DNA from: Alphaproteobacteria bacterium
Lineage (GTDB): Bacteria > Pseudomonadota > Alphaproteobacteria > SMXQ01
Assembly: GCA_029863585.1 (NCBI GenBank)
Contig: JAOTVC010000014.1
Coordinates: forward strand, 1 to 34,002
Direction of reading: 5' to 3'
Length of the DNA stretch: 34,002 nt
The first letter of the stretch is position 1. Each line of letters opens with the position of its first letter. This document shows, piece by piece, positions 1 through 11,884 of this stretch. Under the pieces are notes generated by a model. It searched no databases and was not told the origin of the DNA. It saw nothing but the letters and a program-made list of their open reading frames with translations. The position numbers were made by a program, and so were the translations under genes.

Positions 1-205
<205 letters not shown>

Positions 206-222
206 CCGGACGGCCGTTTGTC

Positions 223-507
223 ATGACACTTGTCTGGAAGCGCCGGCTCTTCATGGTGGGGGGCTGGGTGTTCCTGGTCCTCGGCGTCCTCGGCCTGTTC
301 CTGCCCTTCCTTCAGGGCATCCTGTTCCTGCTGATCGGCCTGATCCTGCTGGCCAAGGCGCAACCGCGTTTCCGGCTCCTCAAGATGCGGTTGAGAAAAC
401 GCTATCCCAAATACGCCGCCGCCTTCGAGGCCGCCGAAGCACGCGCCGCCCGGTTCGGCCAGGGCAGGTTCAACAATTTCTTCAACAACCGGAAAAACAA
501 GGACTGA
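223..507 (+). CDS. Small two-helix membrane protein, PGPGW-like
   Basis: A 94-residue protein starting 17 bases after the lpdA stop and probably co-transcribed with it. Residues about 12-30 and 31-45 form two hydrophobic segments separated by a short turn (LFLPFLQG). A cytoplasmic-looking, strongly basic tail follows, rich in Arg, Lys and Asn. The glycine-rich first helix, the FLP turn and the GLILLAKA second helix resemble the uncharacterised PGPGW transmembrane family, although the Pro-Gly-Pro-Gly-Trp motif itself is not conserved here. No function is known. The ATG at 223 gives a normal length for the family. Confidence 0.65.
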   Translation: MTLVWKRRLFMVGGWVFLVLGVLGLFLPFLQGILFLLIGLILLAKAQPRFRLLKMRLRKRYPKYAAAFEAAEARAARFGQGRFNNFFNNRKNKD

Positions 508-516
508 GCGCGCCGC

Positions 517-537
517 GCGGCTGAATTCCTCAGCCGC
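517..537. terminator. Convergent hairpin between the membrane-protein gene and xerC
   Basis: An 8-bp perfect stem (GCGGCTGA / TCAGCCGC) with a 5-base loop lies 10 bases after the stop of the plus-strand gene and includes the xerC stop codon (530-532). GC-rich flanks can extend the pairing imperfectly. Its position between convergent genes suggests a bidirectional terminator, but there is no T tract on either side, so this is tentative. Confidence 0.35.
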
Positions 538-1495
538 CGCGCGCCCTCGGATGGGCGGCGCGGTAGACCTCGGCCAGATGCGCGGTGTCGACCGCCGTGT
601 AGCGCTGGGTGGTCGAGAGCGAGGCATGACCCAGCAATTCCTGGATCGACCTGAGATCGCCGCCGCCGGCAAGCAAGTGCGTGGCAAAGGAATGGCGCAG
701 CGCATGCGGCGTCGCGGTCTCGGGCAGGCCGAGGCGCCGCCTGAGGTCCCGCACCATGGCCTGGACCTGGCCGGCCTGCAGCCGCTTGCCGCGGACGCCG
801 ACGAAAAGCGGGCCGTCGGCAGCGAGCGCATGGGGGCAGGCATCCAGATAATCGGCGATGGCATCGACCACGATAGGCAGCAGCGGCACCAGCCGCTCCT
901 TGCCACCCTTGCCGGTGATCCGGAAGGCGGTGCCGGTGGGGGCGTCGCGGCGGTCGAGGCCGAGCGCCTCGCCGATCCGCAAACCCGCGCCGTAGAGCAG
1001 GGTGAGCAGGGCCACGTCGCGCCTCGCCACCCACGGCGTCTTGGCCGCATCACTGGCGGCGTCGATGGCGCCGAGCGCCTCCGACTGGCTGAGCGCCTTG
1101 GGCACCGATTGCGGCACCTTCGGCGTGCGCAGGCTGGCCAGGCCCGGGTTGTGGACCAGGTCGCGCTTCTCCAGCCAGCGGTAAAAGCCGCGCAGGGTGG
1201 AAAGCGCCCGGGCCGTGGAGCTCCGCGCCAGGCCCCGGGCCGCCCGGACGCCGAGCCAGGCGCGGAAATCCGCCGTCCTCAGGATCGCCAGGGTCTCCAG
1301 GGTCAGGGGCCCGCCGACATGCCGGGTGGCGAATTCCAGGAAATCGCAAAGATCGCGGCCATAGGCCGCCAGGGTGTGATGCGACAGCCTGCGTTCATGG
1401 GCGAGCCATGCGCCCCAATCGCCGATCGCGGCTTCCAGTGCCGGGTCCAGCGCAAGGCGCCCGGCCAGGCCTAGGATCGGGGCAGGCCCAGCCAT
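530..1495 (-). CDS. xerC: Tyrosine recombinase XerC
   Basis: A 321-residue site-specific recombinase, expected to act with XerD at the dif site to resolve chromosome dimers. The N-terminal SAM-like core-binding domain spans about residues 24-115 and the catalytic domain about 135-315. The catalytic set is complete: Arg173 in GLRIGEAL, Lys197 in TGKGGKER, His264 and Arg267 in HALRHSFATHLL, His290 in LLGHASLS and the nucleophile Tyr299 in TTQRYTAV. The ATG at 1495 overlaps the end of the DUF484 gene by 25 bases. The DUF484-xerC pair is a recurrent proteobacterial arrangement, which favours housekeeping XerC over a phage integrase. No attachment sites or phage genes are nearby. Confidence 0.93.
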   Translation of the reverse strand: MAGPAPILGLAGRLALDPALEAAIGDWGAWLAHERRLSHHTLAAYGRDLCDFLEFATRHVGGPLTLETLAILRTADFRAWLGVRAARGLARSSTARALSTLRGFYRWLEKRDLVHNPGLASLRTPKVPQSVPKALSQSEALGAIDAASDAAKTPWVARRDVALLTLLYGAGLRIGEALGLDRRDAPTGTAFRITGKGGKERLVPLLPIVVDAIADYLDACPHALAADGPLFVGVRGKRLQAGQVQAMVRDLRRRLGLPETATPHALRHSFATHLLAGGGDLRSIQELLGHASLSTTQRYTAVDTAHLAEVYRAAHPRARGG

Positions 1496-2211
1496 GTGCG
1501 GATGGAAAGCTCCAGAACCTGGGCAAGGAAGCCCAAGAGCTCCGTGCCGTGGTCGGGATCGAAGCGCCGGGGCTGGCGCGCGCCCATGGCGAGGATGCCG
1601 GTGGGCGCTTCGGGGCTGGCATGCAGGCGCAAGAGCGCTTCCGAGGCGACCAGCCCGGTGGCGGAGCCGTATAGGGTCTGGTTGCCGGTGATGTCGGCGT
1701 TCAGCACCACGTCCCGGCCGGTACCCATCAGCTTGTCGACGCTGCCCGGCTGCAAAAGGCGGACGCCGGAAACCGAGCGTTCGGCGATGCCGTTCTCGTT
1801 CTCGACCCCCAGCACGATGACGTCGACATCCAGCTTGATGGCGAGATCGGTGGTGGTGACCTCCATCAGCTCGCGGAAGGAGCGCGCCTCCAGCAAGCTC
1901 AGGATCGCGCCGTGAATGCGGCTTTGGCTGGTCAGGTTGGCGCGGCCCGCGGCCAGCAGGTCGTCATGCAGCACCTGCAGCCGCGCGTTGTCGGTCCGCA
2001 GCCGTTCGATCAGGAAGCCCTGCATGTCGACCACGCCGGTGCCGAGCTCGCGCCGTTCCGGCGCCAGGTGGTCGAAGACCTCCGGATGTTCGCGCAGGTA
2101 GTCGGGGTTGGCCGCAAGAAAGGCGCCGATCGCCGCCGCTTGAGGAGGCCGGGTGGCGGCCTTCTTCGGCTTCGGCGGCGCGGCGCTCGGCTTCTTGCGC
2201 GCGCCGGTCAT
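1471..2211 (-). CDS. DUF484 family protein (GAF-like)
   Basis: A 246-residue protein of the DUF484 family. It has a basic Lys/Pro/Ala tail (residues 1-25), then the family signature around [16 protein letters not shown], a helical segment likely to form a coiled coil (about 60-95) and a GAF-like alpha/beta domain to the end. The ATG at 2211 is chosen because it overlaps the TGA of the upstream transaldolase gene in an ATGA arrangement; an in-frame start 60 bases further upstream would lie inside that gene. Family members are commonly found next to xerC, but their molecular role is not established. No catalytic motif is evident. Confidence 0.8.
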   Translation of the reverse strand: MTGARKKPSAAPPKPKKAATRPPQAAAIGAFLAANPDYLREHPEVFDHLAPERRELGTGVVDMQGFLIERLRTDNARLQVLHDDLLAAGRANLTSQSRIHGAILSLLEARSFRELMEVTTTDLAIKLDVDVIVLGVENENGIAERSVSGVRLLQPGSVDKLMGTGRDVVLNADITGNQTLYGSATGLVASEALLRLHASPEAPTGILAMGARQPRRFDPDHGTELLGFLAQVLELSIRTWLGLPRS

Positions 2212-2897
2212 TCGGCGGCCGCCGGTTTGGGCACGTCGTCGCCGAGGATGGACTGGCCGGTCTTCTCCCAATCGCTGAGGAAGGCGGCGAGCCCCTTGTC
2301 GGTCAGCGGATGGCTATAAAGCGCCCGCAGCACCACCGGCGGCAGGGTTGCGACGGGCGCGCCGGCCTTGGCCGCGTCGATCACGTGGCCGACCGATCGC
2401 ACCGAGGCGACCAAAACTTCGGTCTTGAAGGCCGGTTGGGCGCGGTAGATCGTGCAGATGTCCTCGATCAGGTCCATGCCGCGCAGGCCGATATCGTCGA
2501 GCCGGCCGATGAACGGCGAGACGAAGGTGGCGCCCGCCTTGGCGGCGAGGATGGCCTGGCCGGCGGAGAAGCACAGCGTGACGTTGACCATTGTGCCGTC
2601 GTCGGTCAGCGTCTTGCAGGCCTTCAGCCCGTCGGGCGTCAGCGGCACCTTGACGGTGACGTTGGGCGCGATCTTGGCGAGCTTGCGTCCCTCGGCGACC
2701 ATCGTTTCGAAATCGGTGGCGGCCACTTCCGCGGACACCGGGCCGGGGAGGATGGCGCAGATCTCGGCGATGATGTCTTCGAACTTTCCCCCGGCTTTGG
2801 CGACCAGGGACGGGTTGGTTGTGGCGCCGTCGATGAGACCCGTCGCGGCAAGGTCGCGGATCTCATCGAGGTCGGCTGTGTCGATAAAGAATTTCAT
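2208..2897 (-). CDS. tal: Small transaldolase (FSA/TalC subfamily fold)
   Basis: A 229-residue class I aldolase with a single TIM-barrel domain, the short decameric type related to TalC/FSA. The Schiff-base lysine is Lys83 in [10 protein letters not shown], and the N-terminal [11 protein letters not shown] and GATTNPSL motifs are typical. The segment 127-SPF-129 matches transaldolases, whereas E. coli fructose-6-phosphate aldolase has APY there (A129, Y131). I therefore call it a transaldolase, transferring dihydroxyacetone units between sugar phosphates in the non-oxidative pentose phosphate pathway. It is the first gene of the transaldolase-DUF484-xerC run. A GGAACGGA stretch just before the ATG is the likely ribosome site. 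It diverges from priA across 83 bases. Confidence 0.88.
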   Translation of the reverse strand: MKFFIDTADLDEIRDLAATGLIDGATTNPSLVAKAGGKFEDIIAEICAILPGPVSAEVAATDFETMVAEGRKLAKIAPNVTVKVPLTPDGLKACKTLTDDGTMVNVTLCFSAGQAILAAKAGATFVSPFIGRLDDIGLRGMDLIEDICTIYRAQPAFKTEVLVASVRSVGHVIDAAKAGAPVATLPPVVLRALYSHPLTDKGLAAFLSDWEKTGQSILGDDVPKPAAAE

Positions 2898-2980
2898 GTC
2901 CGTTCCAAGATTCTGGTTGATTCAAAAGGCTCCGAGCGGCTCCCTGGTTCCACCGCCCAAGCACCGTTAAAGTGTAGCCC

Positions 2981-5227
2981 ATGCCCAATGGCCTTGCCAG
3001 TTCCGATCCCATCAGAGGCGCGGATATCGCCTCAAACACCCGGGAAACCGGGCGAATTCGGGTGCTCTTGCCCTTGGCCCTTCCGGGCCCCTTGGACTAC
3101 CGGGGGGCCGCCGGGCCGGCCCTGCGGCCGGGCGCCTTCGTGCGGGTGCCGCTGGGCTCGAAGGAGCGCATCGGCGTGGTCTGGGAAACCGGCCCGGCAC
3201 CCGACGGCGGGCCCGACGAGGCCCGGTTGAAGGACGTGACCGAGGTGATCGACGCCCCGCCCTTGGATGCGGTGATGCGCCGCTTCATCGACTGGGTCGC
3301 GGCCTACACGCTGTCGCCCCCGGGCGCGGTCCTCAAGATGGCGATGAGCGTGCCCAAGGCGCTCGCCGCCGAAACCCCGGTGACGGCCTATCTCGATCAC
3401 GCGGGATGGAAGGCGCCGGCGGAATTCCGCCTGACGCCTCAACGCAAGAAGGTGCTCGACCTCCTGGCCGCCGGGCCGCCGCGCACGCTTGGAGATATCA
3501 GGGTCGAGACCGGCGCGGGGGCCGGTGTCGTCAAGGGGCTGGCCGAAGCCGGCGCGCTGGAGGTCCACGGCCTGGCGCCGCCCTCGCCCTTCGCCCGCCC
3601 CGATCCCGACTGCAGCGGCCCGGCGCTCACCCCGGACCAGGCCAGGGCGGCCGGCGCCTTGCGCGATGCCGTCCGGGCGGGCGCCTATTCCGTCACCCTG
3701 CTGGACGGCGTGACTGGGTCGGGCAAGACCGAGGTCTATTTCGAAGCCATCGCCGAGGCTTTGCGCGCCGGCCGCCAGGCGCTGGTCCTGTTGCCGGAGA
3801 TCGCCCTGTCCGCCCAGTGGCTCGAGCGGTTCGAGGACCGCTTCGGCTGTGCCCCGGCCCTGTGGCATTCCGAGCTCGGCCCCGGCCTGCGCCGGCGCAC
3901 CTGGCGCGCGGTGGCGGAGGGCCGGGCGCCGGTGGTGGTGGGGGCGCGCTCGGCGCTGTTCCTGCCCCATCCGGCGCTGGGACTGATCGTCATCGACGAG
4001 GAACATGACGGCTCCTTCAAGCAGGAGGACGGCGTCTTCTACAGCGCCCGGGACATGGGGGTGGTGCGCGGGCATTTGGGGGAACTGCCGGTGGTTCTGG
4101 CCTCGGCCACGCCGTCGCTGGAAACCGTGGAGAACGTCGCCCGCGGGCGGTACCAATCGCTGCACCTGCCCGAACGCATCGGCAGCGCCACCCTGCCTGA
4201 GGTCGACCTGATCGACCTGCGCAGCGATGGGCCGTCGCCGGGCCGCTGGATCGCCCCGCCGCTGGTGGACGCCCTGGAGGCGACGTTCGCCGCGGGCGCC
4301 CAGGCGCTCCTGTTCCTCAACCGCAGGGGCTATGCGCCGCTGACCCTGTGCCGCGCCTGCGGCCACCGCCTGGAATGCCCCAATTGCTCCGCCTGGCTGG
4401 TGGAGCACCGTGCCAGCGGGCGGCTCGCCTGTCACCATTGCGGCCATGCCCAGCGGCTTCCCGCCGCCTGTCCGGAATGCGGCGCCGAGGCCTCCTTCGC
4501 GGCCTGCGGCCCCGGGGTGGAGCGCATCGCCGAAGAGGTCGCCGCCCTGTTCCCCGACGCCCGCCAATGCGTCATGGCGAGCGATACCCTGGCCGGGCCC
4601 AAGTCTTTCGGCGACGTCGTCGCCGCCGTCACCCAAGGCAGCGTCGACGTCTTGGTCGGCACCCAGATCATCGCCAAGGGGCATCATTTCCCGCGCCTGA
4701 CCCTGGTCGGCGTGGTCGATGCCGATCTGGGTCTGACCGGCGGCGATCTCAGGGCGTCGGAACGCACCCATCAGCTGCTCACCCAGGTCTCGGGCCGAGC
4801 CGGGCGCGGCGATCAACCGGGCCGGGTGTTGATCCAGACCCACATGCCGGAGCATCCCGTGATGGCGGCCTTGGCGACCGGCGACCGCGAAGCCTTCCTC
4901 GCCGCCGAGCGGGCGGAACGCCAGGCCGCCGGCATGCCGCCGTTCGGGCGCCTCGCCGCGATCATCGTCTCCGGTCCCCGGGAGAGCGAGGTCGACGCCA
5001 CCGCCCAGGCGCTCGGGCGGGTGCGCCCGCGGGTGCCCGGTGTGGATGTCCTTGGCCCCGCGCCGGCGGCGCTGAGCCTCTTGCGCGGCCGTCACCGCCG
5101 GCGGTTCCTGGTCAAGGCCGGGCGCGAAGTGGCCCTGCAGCCGATCCTGCGCGATTGGCTGGCAGGCGTGAAGCCGGGCAAGGCCGTGCGCATCCAGGTG
5201 GATGTCGACCCCTTGAGCTTCCTCTAG
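2981..5227 (+). CDS. priA: Primosomal protein N', replication-restart helicase PriA
   Basis: A 748-residue superfamily 2 3'-to-5' DNA helicase that reloads the replisome at stalled forks. The N-terminal 3'-OH-binding domain starts near residue 26 ([14 protein letters not shown]), followed by a winged-helix region (about 145-200). The helicase core has Walker A GVTGSGKT at 243-250, the DEEH box at 339-342 and SATPS at 375-379. A zinc domain inserted in the second helicase lobe carries eight cysteines as four pairs: 457/460, 466/469, 484/487 and 497/500. The chosen ATG has only a weak ribosome site (GTGTAG) and leaves about 25 extra residues before the conserved start, so an internal non-ATG start is possible. 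Confidence 0.95.
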   Translation: MPNGLASSDPIRGADIASNTRETGRIRVLLPLALPGPLDYRGAAGPALRPGAFVRVPLGSKERIGVVWETGPAPDGGPDEARLKDVTEVIDAPPLDAVMRRFIDWVAAYTLSPPGAVLKMAMSVPKALAAETPVTAYLDHAGWKAPAEFRLTPQRKKVLDLLAAGPPRTLGDIRVETGAGAGVVKGLAEAGALEVHGLAPPSPFARPDPDCSGPALTPDQARAAGALRDAVRAGAYSVTLLDGVTGSGKTEVYFEAIAEALRAGRQALVLLPEIALSAQWLERFEDRFGCAPALWHSELGPGLRRRTWRAVAEGRAPVVVGARSALFLPHPALGLIVIDEEHDGSFKQEDGVFYSARDMGVVRGHLGELPVVLASATPSLETVENVARGRYQSLHLPERIGSATLPEVDLIDLRSDGPSPGRWIAPPLVDALEATFAAGAQALLFLNRRGYAPLTLCRACGHRLECPNCSAWLVEHRASGRLACHHCGHAQRLPAACPECGAEASFAACGPGVERIAEEVAALFPDARQCVMASDTLAGPKSFGDVVAAVTQGSVDVLVGTQIIAKGHHFPRLTLVGVVDADLGLTGGDLRASERTHQLLTQVSGRAGRGDQPGRVLIQTHMPEHPVMAALATGDREAFLAAERAERQAAGMPPFGRLAAIIVSGPRESEVDATAQALGRVRPRVPGVDVLGPAPAALSLLRGRHRRRFLVKAGREVALQPILRDWLAGVKPGKAVRIQVDVDPLSFL

Positions 5228-5487
5228 TTTCCGTGTCTTGGGACAGGGTGCGATGGCGGCGCAGGCGGGGGCCGGCGAAGATTCTGCCGGCCCGGGATGC
5301 GTCCCCGGAACAATCTGTTATTGAAGGGTTTATCGGGGCCGGCTCGGGCATGCCCAGCCGGTTGCAACAGTGCGGCGCGTGTGGTACGAAATGCCCGCCT
5401 CGGGAGGGGTAGCGGGGCCGAGGTCCCGGTAATTCTGGCCAAGGCCCGGCGGCCGGGCCGCATTCTAGGGTTCGGGAGTTTATCCGA
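5228..5487 (+). promoter_or_regulatory. Leader region of the ATP synthase operon
   Basis: This 260-base gap between priA and atpH holds no convincing gene. A possible sigma-70-like site is TTGCAA (5362-5367), 17 bases, TACGAA (5385-5390), a weak match. A hairpin with arms CCGGCT and AGCCGG around the palindrome GGGCATGCCC, with one unpaired C, lies at 5339-5361. Another GC-rich hairpin (GGCCGGC / GCCGGCC) lies near 5269-5292. Neither has a T tract. The ribosome site GGGAG is at 5474-5478, 9 bases before the atpH start. Confidence 0.3.
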
Positions 5488-6047
5488 GTGCCATCCCAGT
5501 CAAACGACGCGGGCGGCGTCGCAGGACGTTACGCCAGCGCCCTTTACGAATTGGCCGATCAGGCCAAGTGCCTCGACGCGGTCGCCGCGGATCTGCAGGC
5601 GTTGCGCGGCCTGGTCGATGAAAACGCCGACTTCGCCCGCTTGGTGGCTTCGCCGGTGTTGACCCGCGACGCGCAGGTCGCCGCCGTGTCGGCGCTTGGC
5701 GAGAAGGCGGGTTTCCAGGAATTGACGGTCAAGTTCCTCGGCTTGCTCGCGCGCAACCGCAGGCTCGGCGCGCTGCGCCCGGCGGTGGGCGCGTTCCTGG
5801 CCGAACTCGCCGCCCGGCGCGGCGAGGTGACGGCCGAGGTGACCTCCGCCCAAACCATGAAGGACAGCCACCTCGATTCCATCAAGGCGGCGCTGGCCCA
5901 GGCGCTGGGCAGCAAGGTGGCGCTCGAATCCCGGGTCGATCCGGCGCTGATCGGCGGCATGGTCGTGCGCGTCGGGTCGAAGATGATCGATTCGTCGCTT
6001 GCCACCAAACTTCAGAAACTCAGGCTTTCCATGAAAGGGATCGGTTG

Positions 6048-6048
<1 letters not shown>
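5488..6048 (+). CDS. atpH: ATP synthase F1 subunit delta
   Basis: A 186-residue delta subunit (mitochondrial OSCP homologue), which links the F1 head to the peripheral stalk. It starts at GTG 5488 with GGGAG 9 bases upstream. The N-terminal helical domain begins [12 protein letters not shown], a standard delta/OSCP opening. The C-terminal domain has the conserved pattern [18 protein letters not shown] and ends [11 protein letters not shown]. It is the first gene of atpHAGDC. Its TGA overlaps the atpA ATG by one base (TGATG), so the two are probably translationally coupled. Confidence 0.96.
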
Positions 6049-7577
<1,529 letters not shown>

Positions 7578-7609
7578 GCGCCCCGCAAGATCAGGACGGC
7601 TGAGCCGAG

Positions 7610-9978
<2,369 letters not shown>

Positions 9979-9996
9979 TCGCACGGGACTTGAGCC

Positions 9997-10416
9997 ATGG
10001 CTGATACGGTGGAGTTTGAACTAGTGTCCCCGACGCGCCTGTTGGTGTCGGAGCCGGTGGAGATGGTGGTGGTGCCCGGCGAGGAAGGCGACTTCGGCGC
10101 GCTTCCCGGCCATGCGCCCTTCATTTCCCAGGTCCGTCCCGGCGTCATCGCCATTCACGGCAATGGGGAAGTCACCCGGCGTATCTTCGTCGCCGGCGGT
10201 TTCGCGGAGGTGACCCAGGAACGCTGTACCGTCCTGGCAGAGGAGGCGGTTCCCGTCGAGGACATCGATCCGGCCCAGGCCCAGACCCGGCTCACCGCCG
10301 CCCGCGCCGCCTTGGACCGGCCCGAGGACGACGATCCCCGGGCCCAGGCTCAAATCCGCCGCGAGCTGCGGGTGGCCGAAGCCCTGGTGGCTGCGGCGCC
10401 GGGGGCCTCGAGCTAA
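9997..10416 (+). CDS. atpC: ATP synthase F1 subunit epsilon
   Basis: A 139-residue epsilon subunit. The N-terminal beta sandwich (about 1-85) includes the conserved VVVPGEEGDFGALPGHAP turn. The C-terminal helical hairpin (about 90-139, Ala/Arg/Glu-rich) is the region that in other bacteria can inhibit ATP hydrolysis. It starts 18 bases after atpD and closes the operon. Genes for the Fo sector (a, c, b, b') are absent, as expected when they occupy a separate locus in alphaproteobacteria. No clear intrinsic terminator follows. Confidence 0.95.
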   Translation: MADTVEFELVSPTRLLVSEPVEMVVVPGEEGDFGALPGHAPFISQVRPGVIAIHGNGEVTRRIFVAGGFAEVTQERCTVLAEEAVPVEDIDPAQAQTRLTAARAALDRPEDDDPRAQAQIRRELRVAEALVAAAPGASS

Positions 10417-10443
10417 GCCAATCGCTAGGCCCTGCGGAACGCA

Positions 10444-10474
10444 TTGGAAATTTCACCAGGCCTGCGGATATAAT
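10444..10474 (+). promoter_or_regulatory. Promoter of the ferritin-like gene
   Basis: A perfect -10 hexamer TATAAT lies at 10469-10474, with TTGGAA at 10444-10449 as a candidate -35 at a long 19-base spacing. Transcription would start near 10481. The short leader then carries a hairpin at 10492-10510 (ACACCC / GGGTGT) before the ribosome site GAGGA at 10518-10522. This would give the ferritin-like gene expression independent of the ATP synthase operon. Confidence 0.55.
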
Positions 10475-10529
10475 CCCATAGCATTTTTAGAACACCCCGA
10501 AAGAGGGTGTCCCTGACGAGGACCGCACC

Positions 10530-11348
10530 ATGGCCCATTGGTCGCCCGAAGATATTCCTTGGGAGTCCTTCGACCCGGCATTGGTCGATCCGGACATTCT
10601 CAAGGTCGTCAAGGCCGCCGCGATGGTGGAAAAGAACGCCGCCGATTACGCGGCCTACCTCCGCAACGTGTTCCCCGACGACCCCGCATTCCAAAAGGCC
10701 GCCGGGCGCTGGGCCGAGGAAGAGGTGCAGCACGGCGAGGTGCTGGGGCGCTGGGCCGGGTTGGCGGATCCCGATTTCGATTTCGCTGGGCGCTTCTCGG
10801 CCTTCCGGGACGGCTACAAGATTCCCGTAGATTCGACGGTGTCCGTCCGCGGCAGCCGGTCCTGCGAACTGGTGGCCCGCTGCGTGGTCGAGGTGGGGAC
10901 CAGCTCCTATTACAGCGCATTGCGCGACGCCGCCGAGGAGCCCGTTCTCAAGGCGATCTGCGGCCATATCGCCGATGACGAGTTCCGGCACTACAAACTG
11001 TTTTACAGTTACCTCGCCCGCTATCAGGAGGCCGAGCGGCCGAGCCGCTGGGCCAAGGTCAAGGTGGTGCTGAACCGCATCGCCGAATCGGATGACGACG
11101 AGCTGTCCTACGCCTACTACGCCGCCAACGGCAAGGGCGAGGCCTATGACCGCCAATCCAATGCCGACGCCTATGTGGCAAGGGCCTACGGCTTCTACAA
11201 TCCGGCCGTGGTGAAGCGCGGCATCGCCATGTCGATGGACGCCGCCGGACTGCCGTCGGGCGGCATTCCCGCACGCATGCTTTCGGCGTTGGCCTGGAAC
11301 ATCATGGACTGGCGCCGCAGGCGGCTGGCCCAGGCCGTGGCCGCTTGA
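10530..11348 (+). CDS. Ferritin-like di-iron protein
   Basis: A 272-residue soluble, largely helical protein. Candidate metal ligands follow the ferritin-like four-helix pattern. Glu34 (VEKNA) is on helix 1, Glu65/His68 (EVQH) on helix 2, Glu121 (VEVGTSS) on helix 3 and Glu151/His154 (EFRH) on helix 4. Two E-x-x-H motifs plus two single carboxylates are the classic di-iron arrangement of ferritins, rubrerythrins and acyl-carrier-protein desaturase-like oxidases. There is no rubredoxin domain, signal peptide or membrane helix. The substrate is unknown; iron storage, peroxide removal or an oxidase role are all possible. It sits between atpC and the convergent rppH, with its own promoter and GAGGA ribosome site. 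Confidence 0.7.
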   Translation: MAHWSPEDIPWESFDPALVDPDILKVVKAAAMVEKNAADYAAYLRNVFPDDPAFQKAAGRWAEEEVQHGEVLGRWAGLADPDFDFAGRFSAFRDGYKIPVDSTVSVRGSRSCELVARCVVEVGTSSYYSALRDAAEEPVLKAICGHIADDEFRHYKLFYSYLARYQEAERPSRWAKVKVVLNRIAESDDDELSYAYYAANGKGEAYDRQSNADAYVARAYGFYNPAVVKRGIAMSMDAAGLPSGGIPARMLSALAWNIMDWRRRRLAQAVAA

Positions 11349-11387
11349 GACCCAGCGCCGGGGGAAAGCATCAGGTTCTCGTGACGG

Positions 11388-11876
11388 TCAGTTTCCGCCG
11401 CGCAGTGCCTCGGCCAGGGGACCGAAACGGCGTGCCAGTTCGGCGTAAAGATCGCGCTTGAAGGGGACGATCAGGTCGGGCAGGACCTCCACCTCGGCCC
11501 ATTTCCATTCCAGGAATTCAGGCTTTTCCGTCTCGATATCGATATCGGCGTCGGTGCCGGTGAACCTGAGGGCGAACCATTTCTGGGTCTGGCCCCGGAA
11601 CCGCCCTTTCCAAAGGACGGGGACGAGATCTTTGGGAAGATCGTAATTGAGCCAGTCTTCGGTTTCGGCGAGAAGCTCCGCCTTGGCGGTGCCGATTTCT
11701 TCTTCCAGCTCGCGGAAGGCGGCGTCAAGCGGCGCCTCGCCGTCGTCGATGCCGCCCTGGGGCATCTGCCAGGCTTCCGACACCATGTCGATGCGCCGGG
11801 CCACGAGGACCAGGCCGTGTTCGTTGAACAGCATGATGCCGACCCCGGGACGATAGGGAAGATCCTTGGCCGGCAT
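11388..11876 (-). CDS. rppH: RNA pyrophosphohydrolase RppH (Nudix)
   Basis: A 162-residue Nudix hydrolase that removes pyrophosphate from the 5' end of triphosphorylated mRNA and so triggers decay; homologues also cleave dinucleoside polyphosphates. The opening LPYRPGVGIMLFNEHGLVLV and the WQMPQGGID stretch are RppH-like. The Nudix box runs from GGIDDGE through RELEEEIGT and has all consensus residues. The C-terminal KWFALRF and FLEWKW motifs also match. The ATG at 11876 is chosen because it lies 8 bases after the stop of yibQ and starts at the conserved N-terminus. It is the last gene of the long minus-strand run. Confidence 0.93.
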   Translation of the reverse strand: MPAKDLPYRPGVGIMLFNEHGLVLVARRIDMVSEAWQMPQGGIDDGEAPLDAAFRELEEEIGTAKAELLAETEDWLNYDLPKDLVPVLWKGRFRGQTQKWFALRFTGTDADIDIETEKPEFLEWKWAEVEVLPDLIVPFKRDLYAELARRFGPLAEALRGGN

Positions 11877-11884
11877 GGCGATCC

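Noticed and set aside
551-1474. A 307-codon plus-strand open frame across xerC
   Set aside because: xerC on the other strand has all catalytic residues; this frame has low-complexity Gly/Arg/Gln composition and no recognisable domain.
530-1495. XerC considered as the integrase of a mobile element
   Set aside because: It pairs with DUF484 as in housekeeping loci, and no attachment repeats, phage genes or composition change are seen.
3032-5095. A 687-codon open frame on the minus strand across priA
   Set aside because: It is antisense to a fully supported priA, its composition is Gly/Arg/Gln/His/Asp-rich as expected of an antiframe in GC-rich DNA, and no domain can be recognised.
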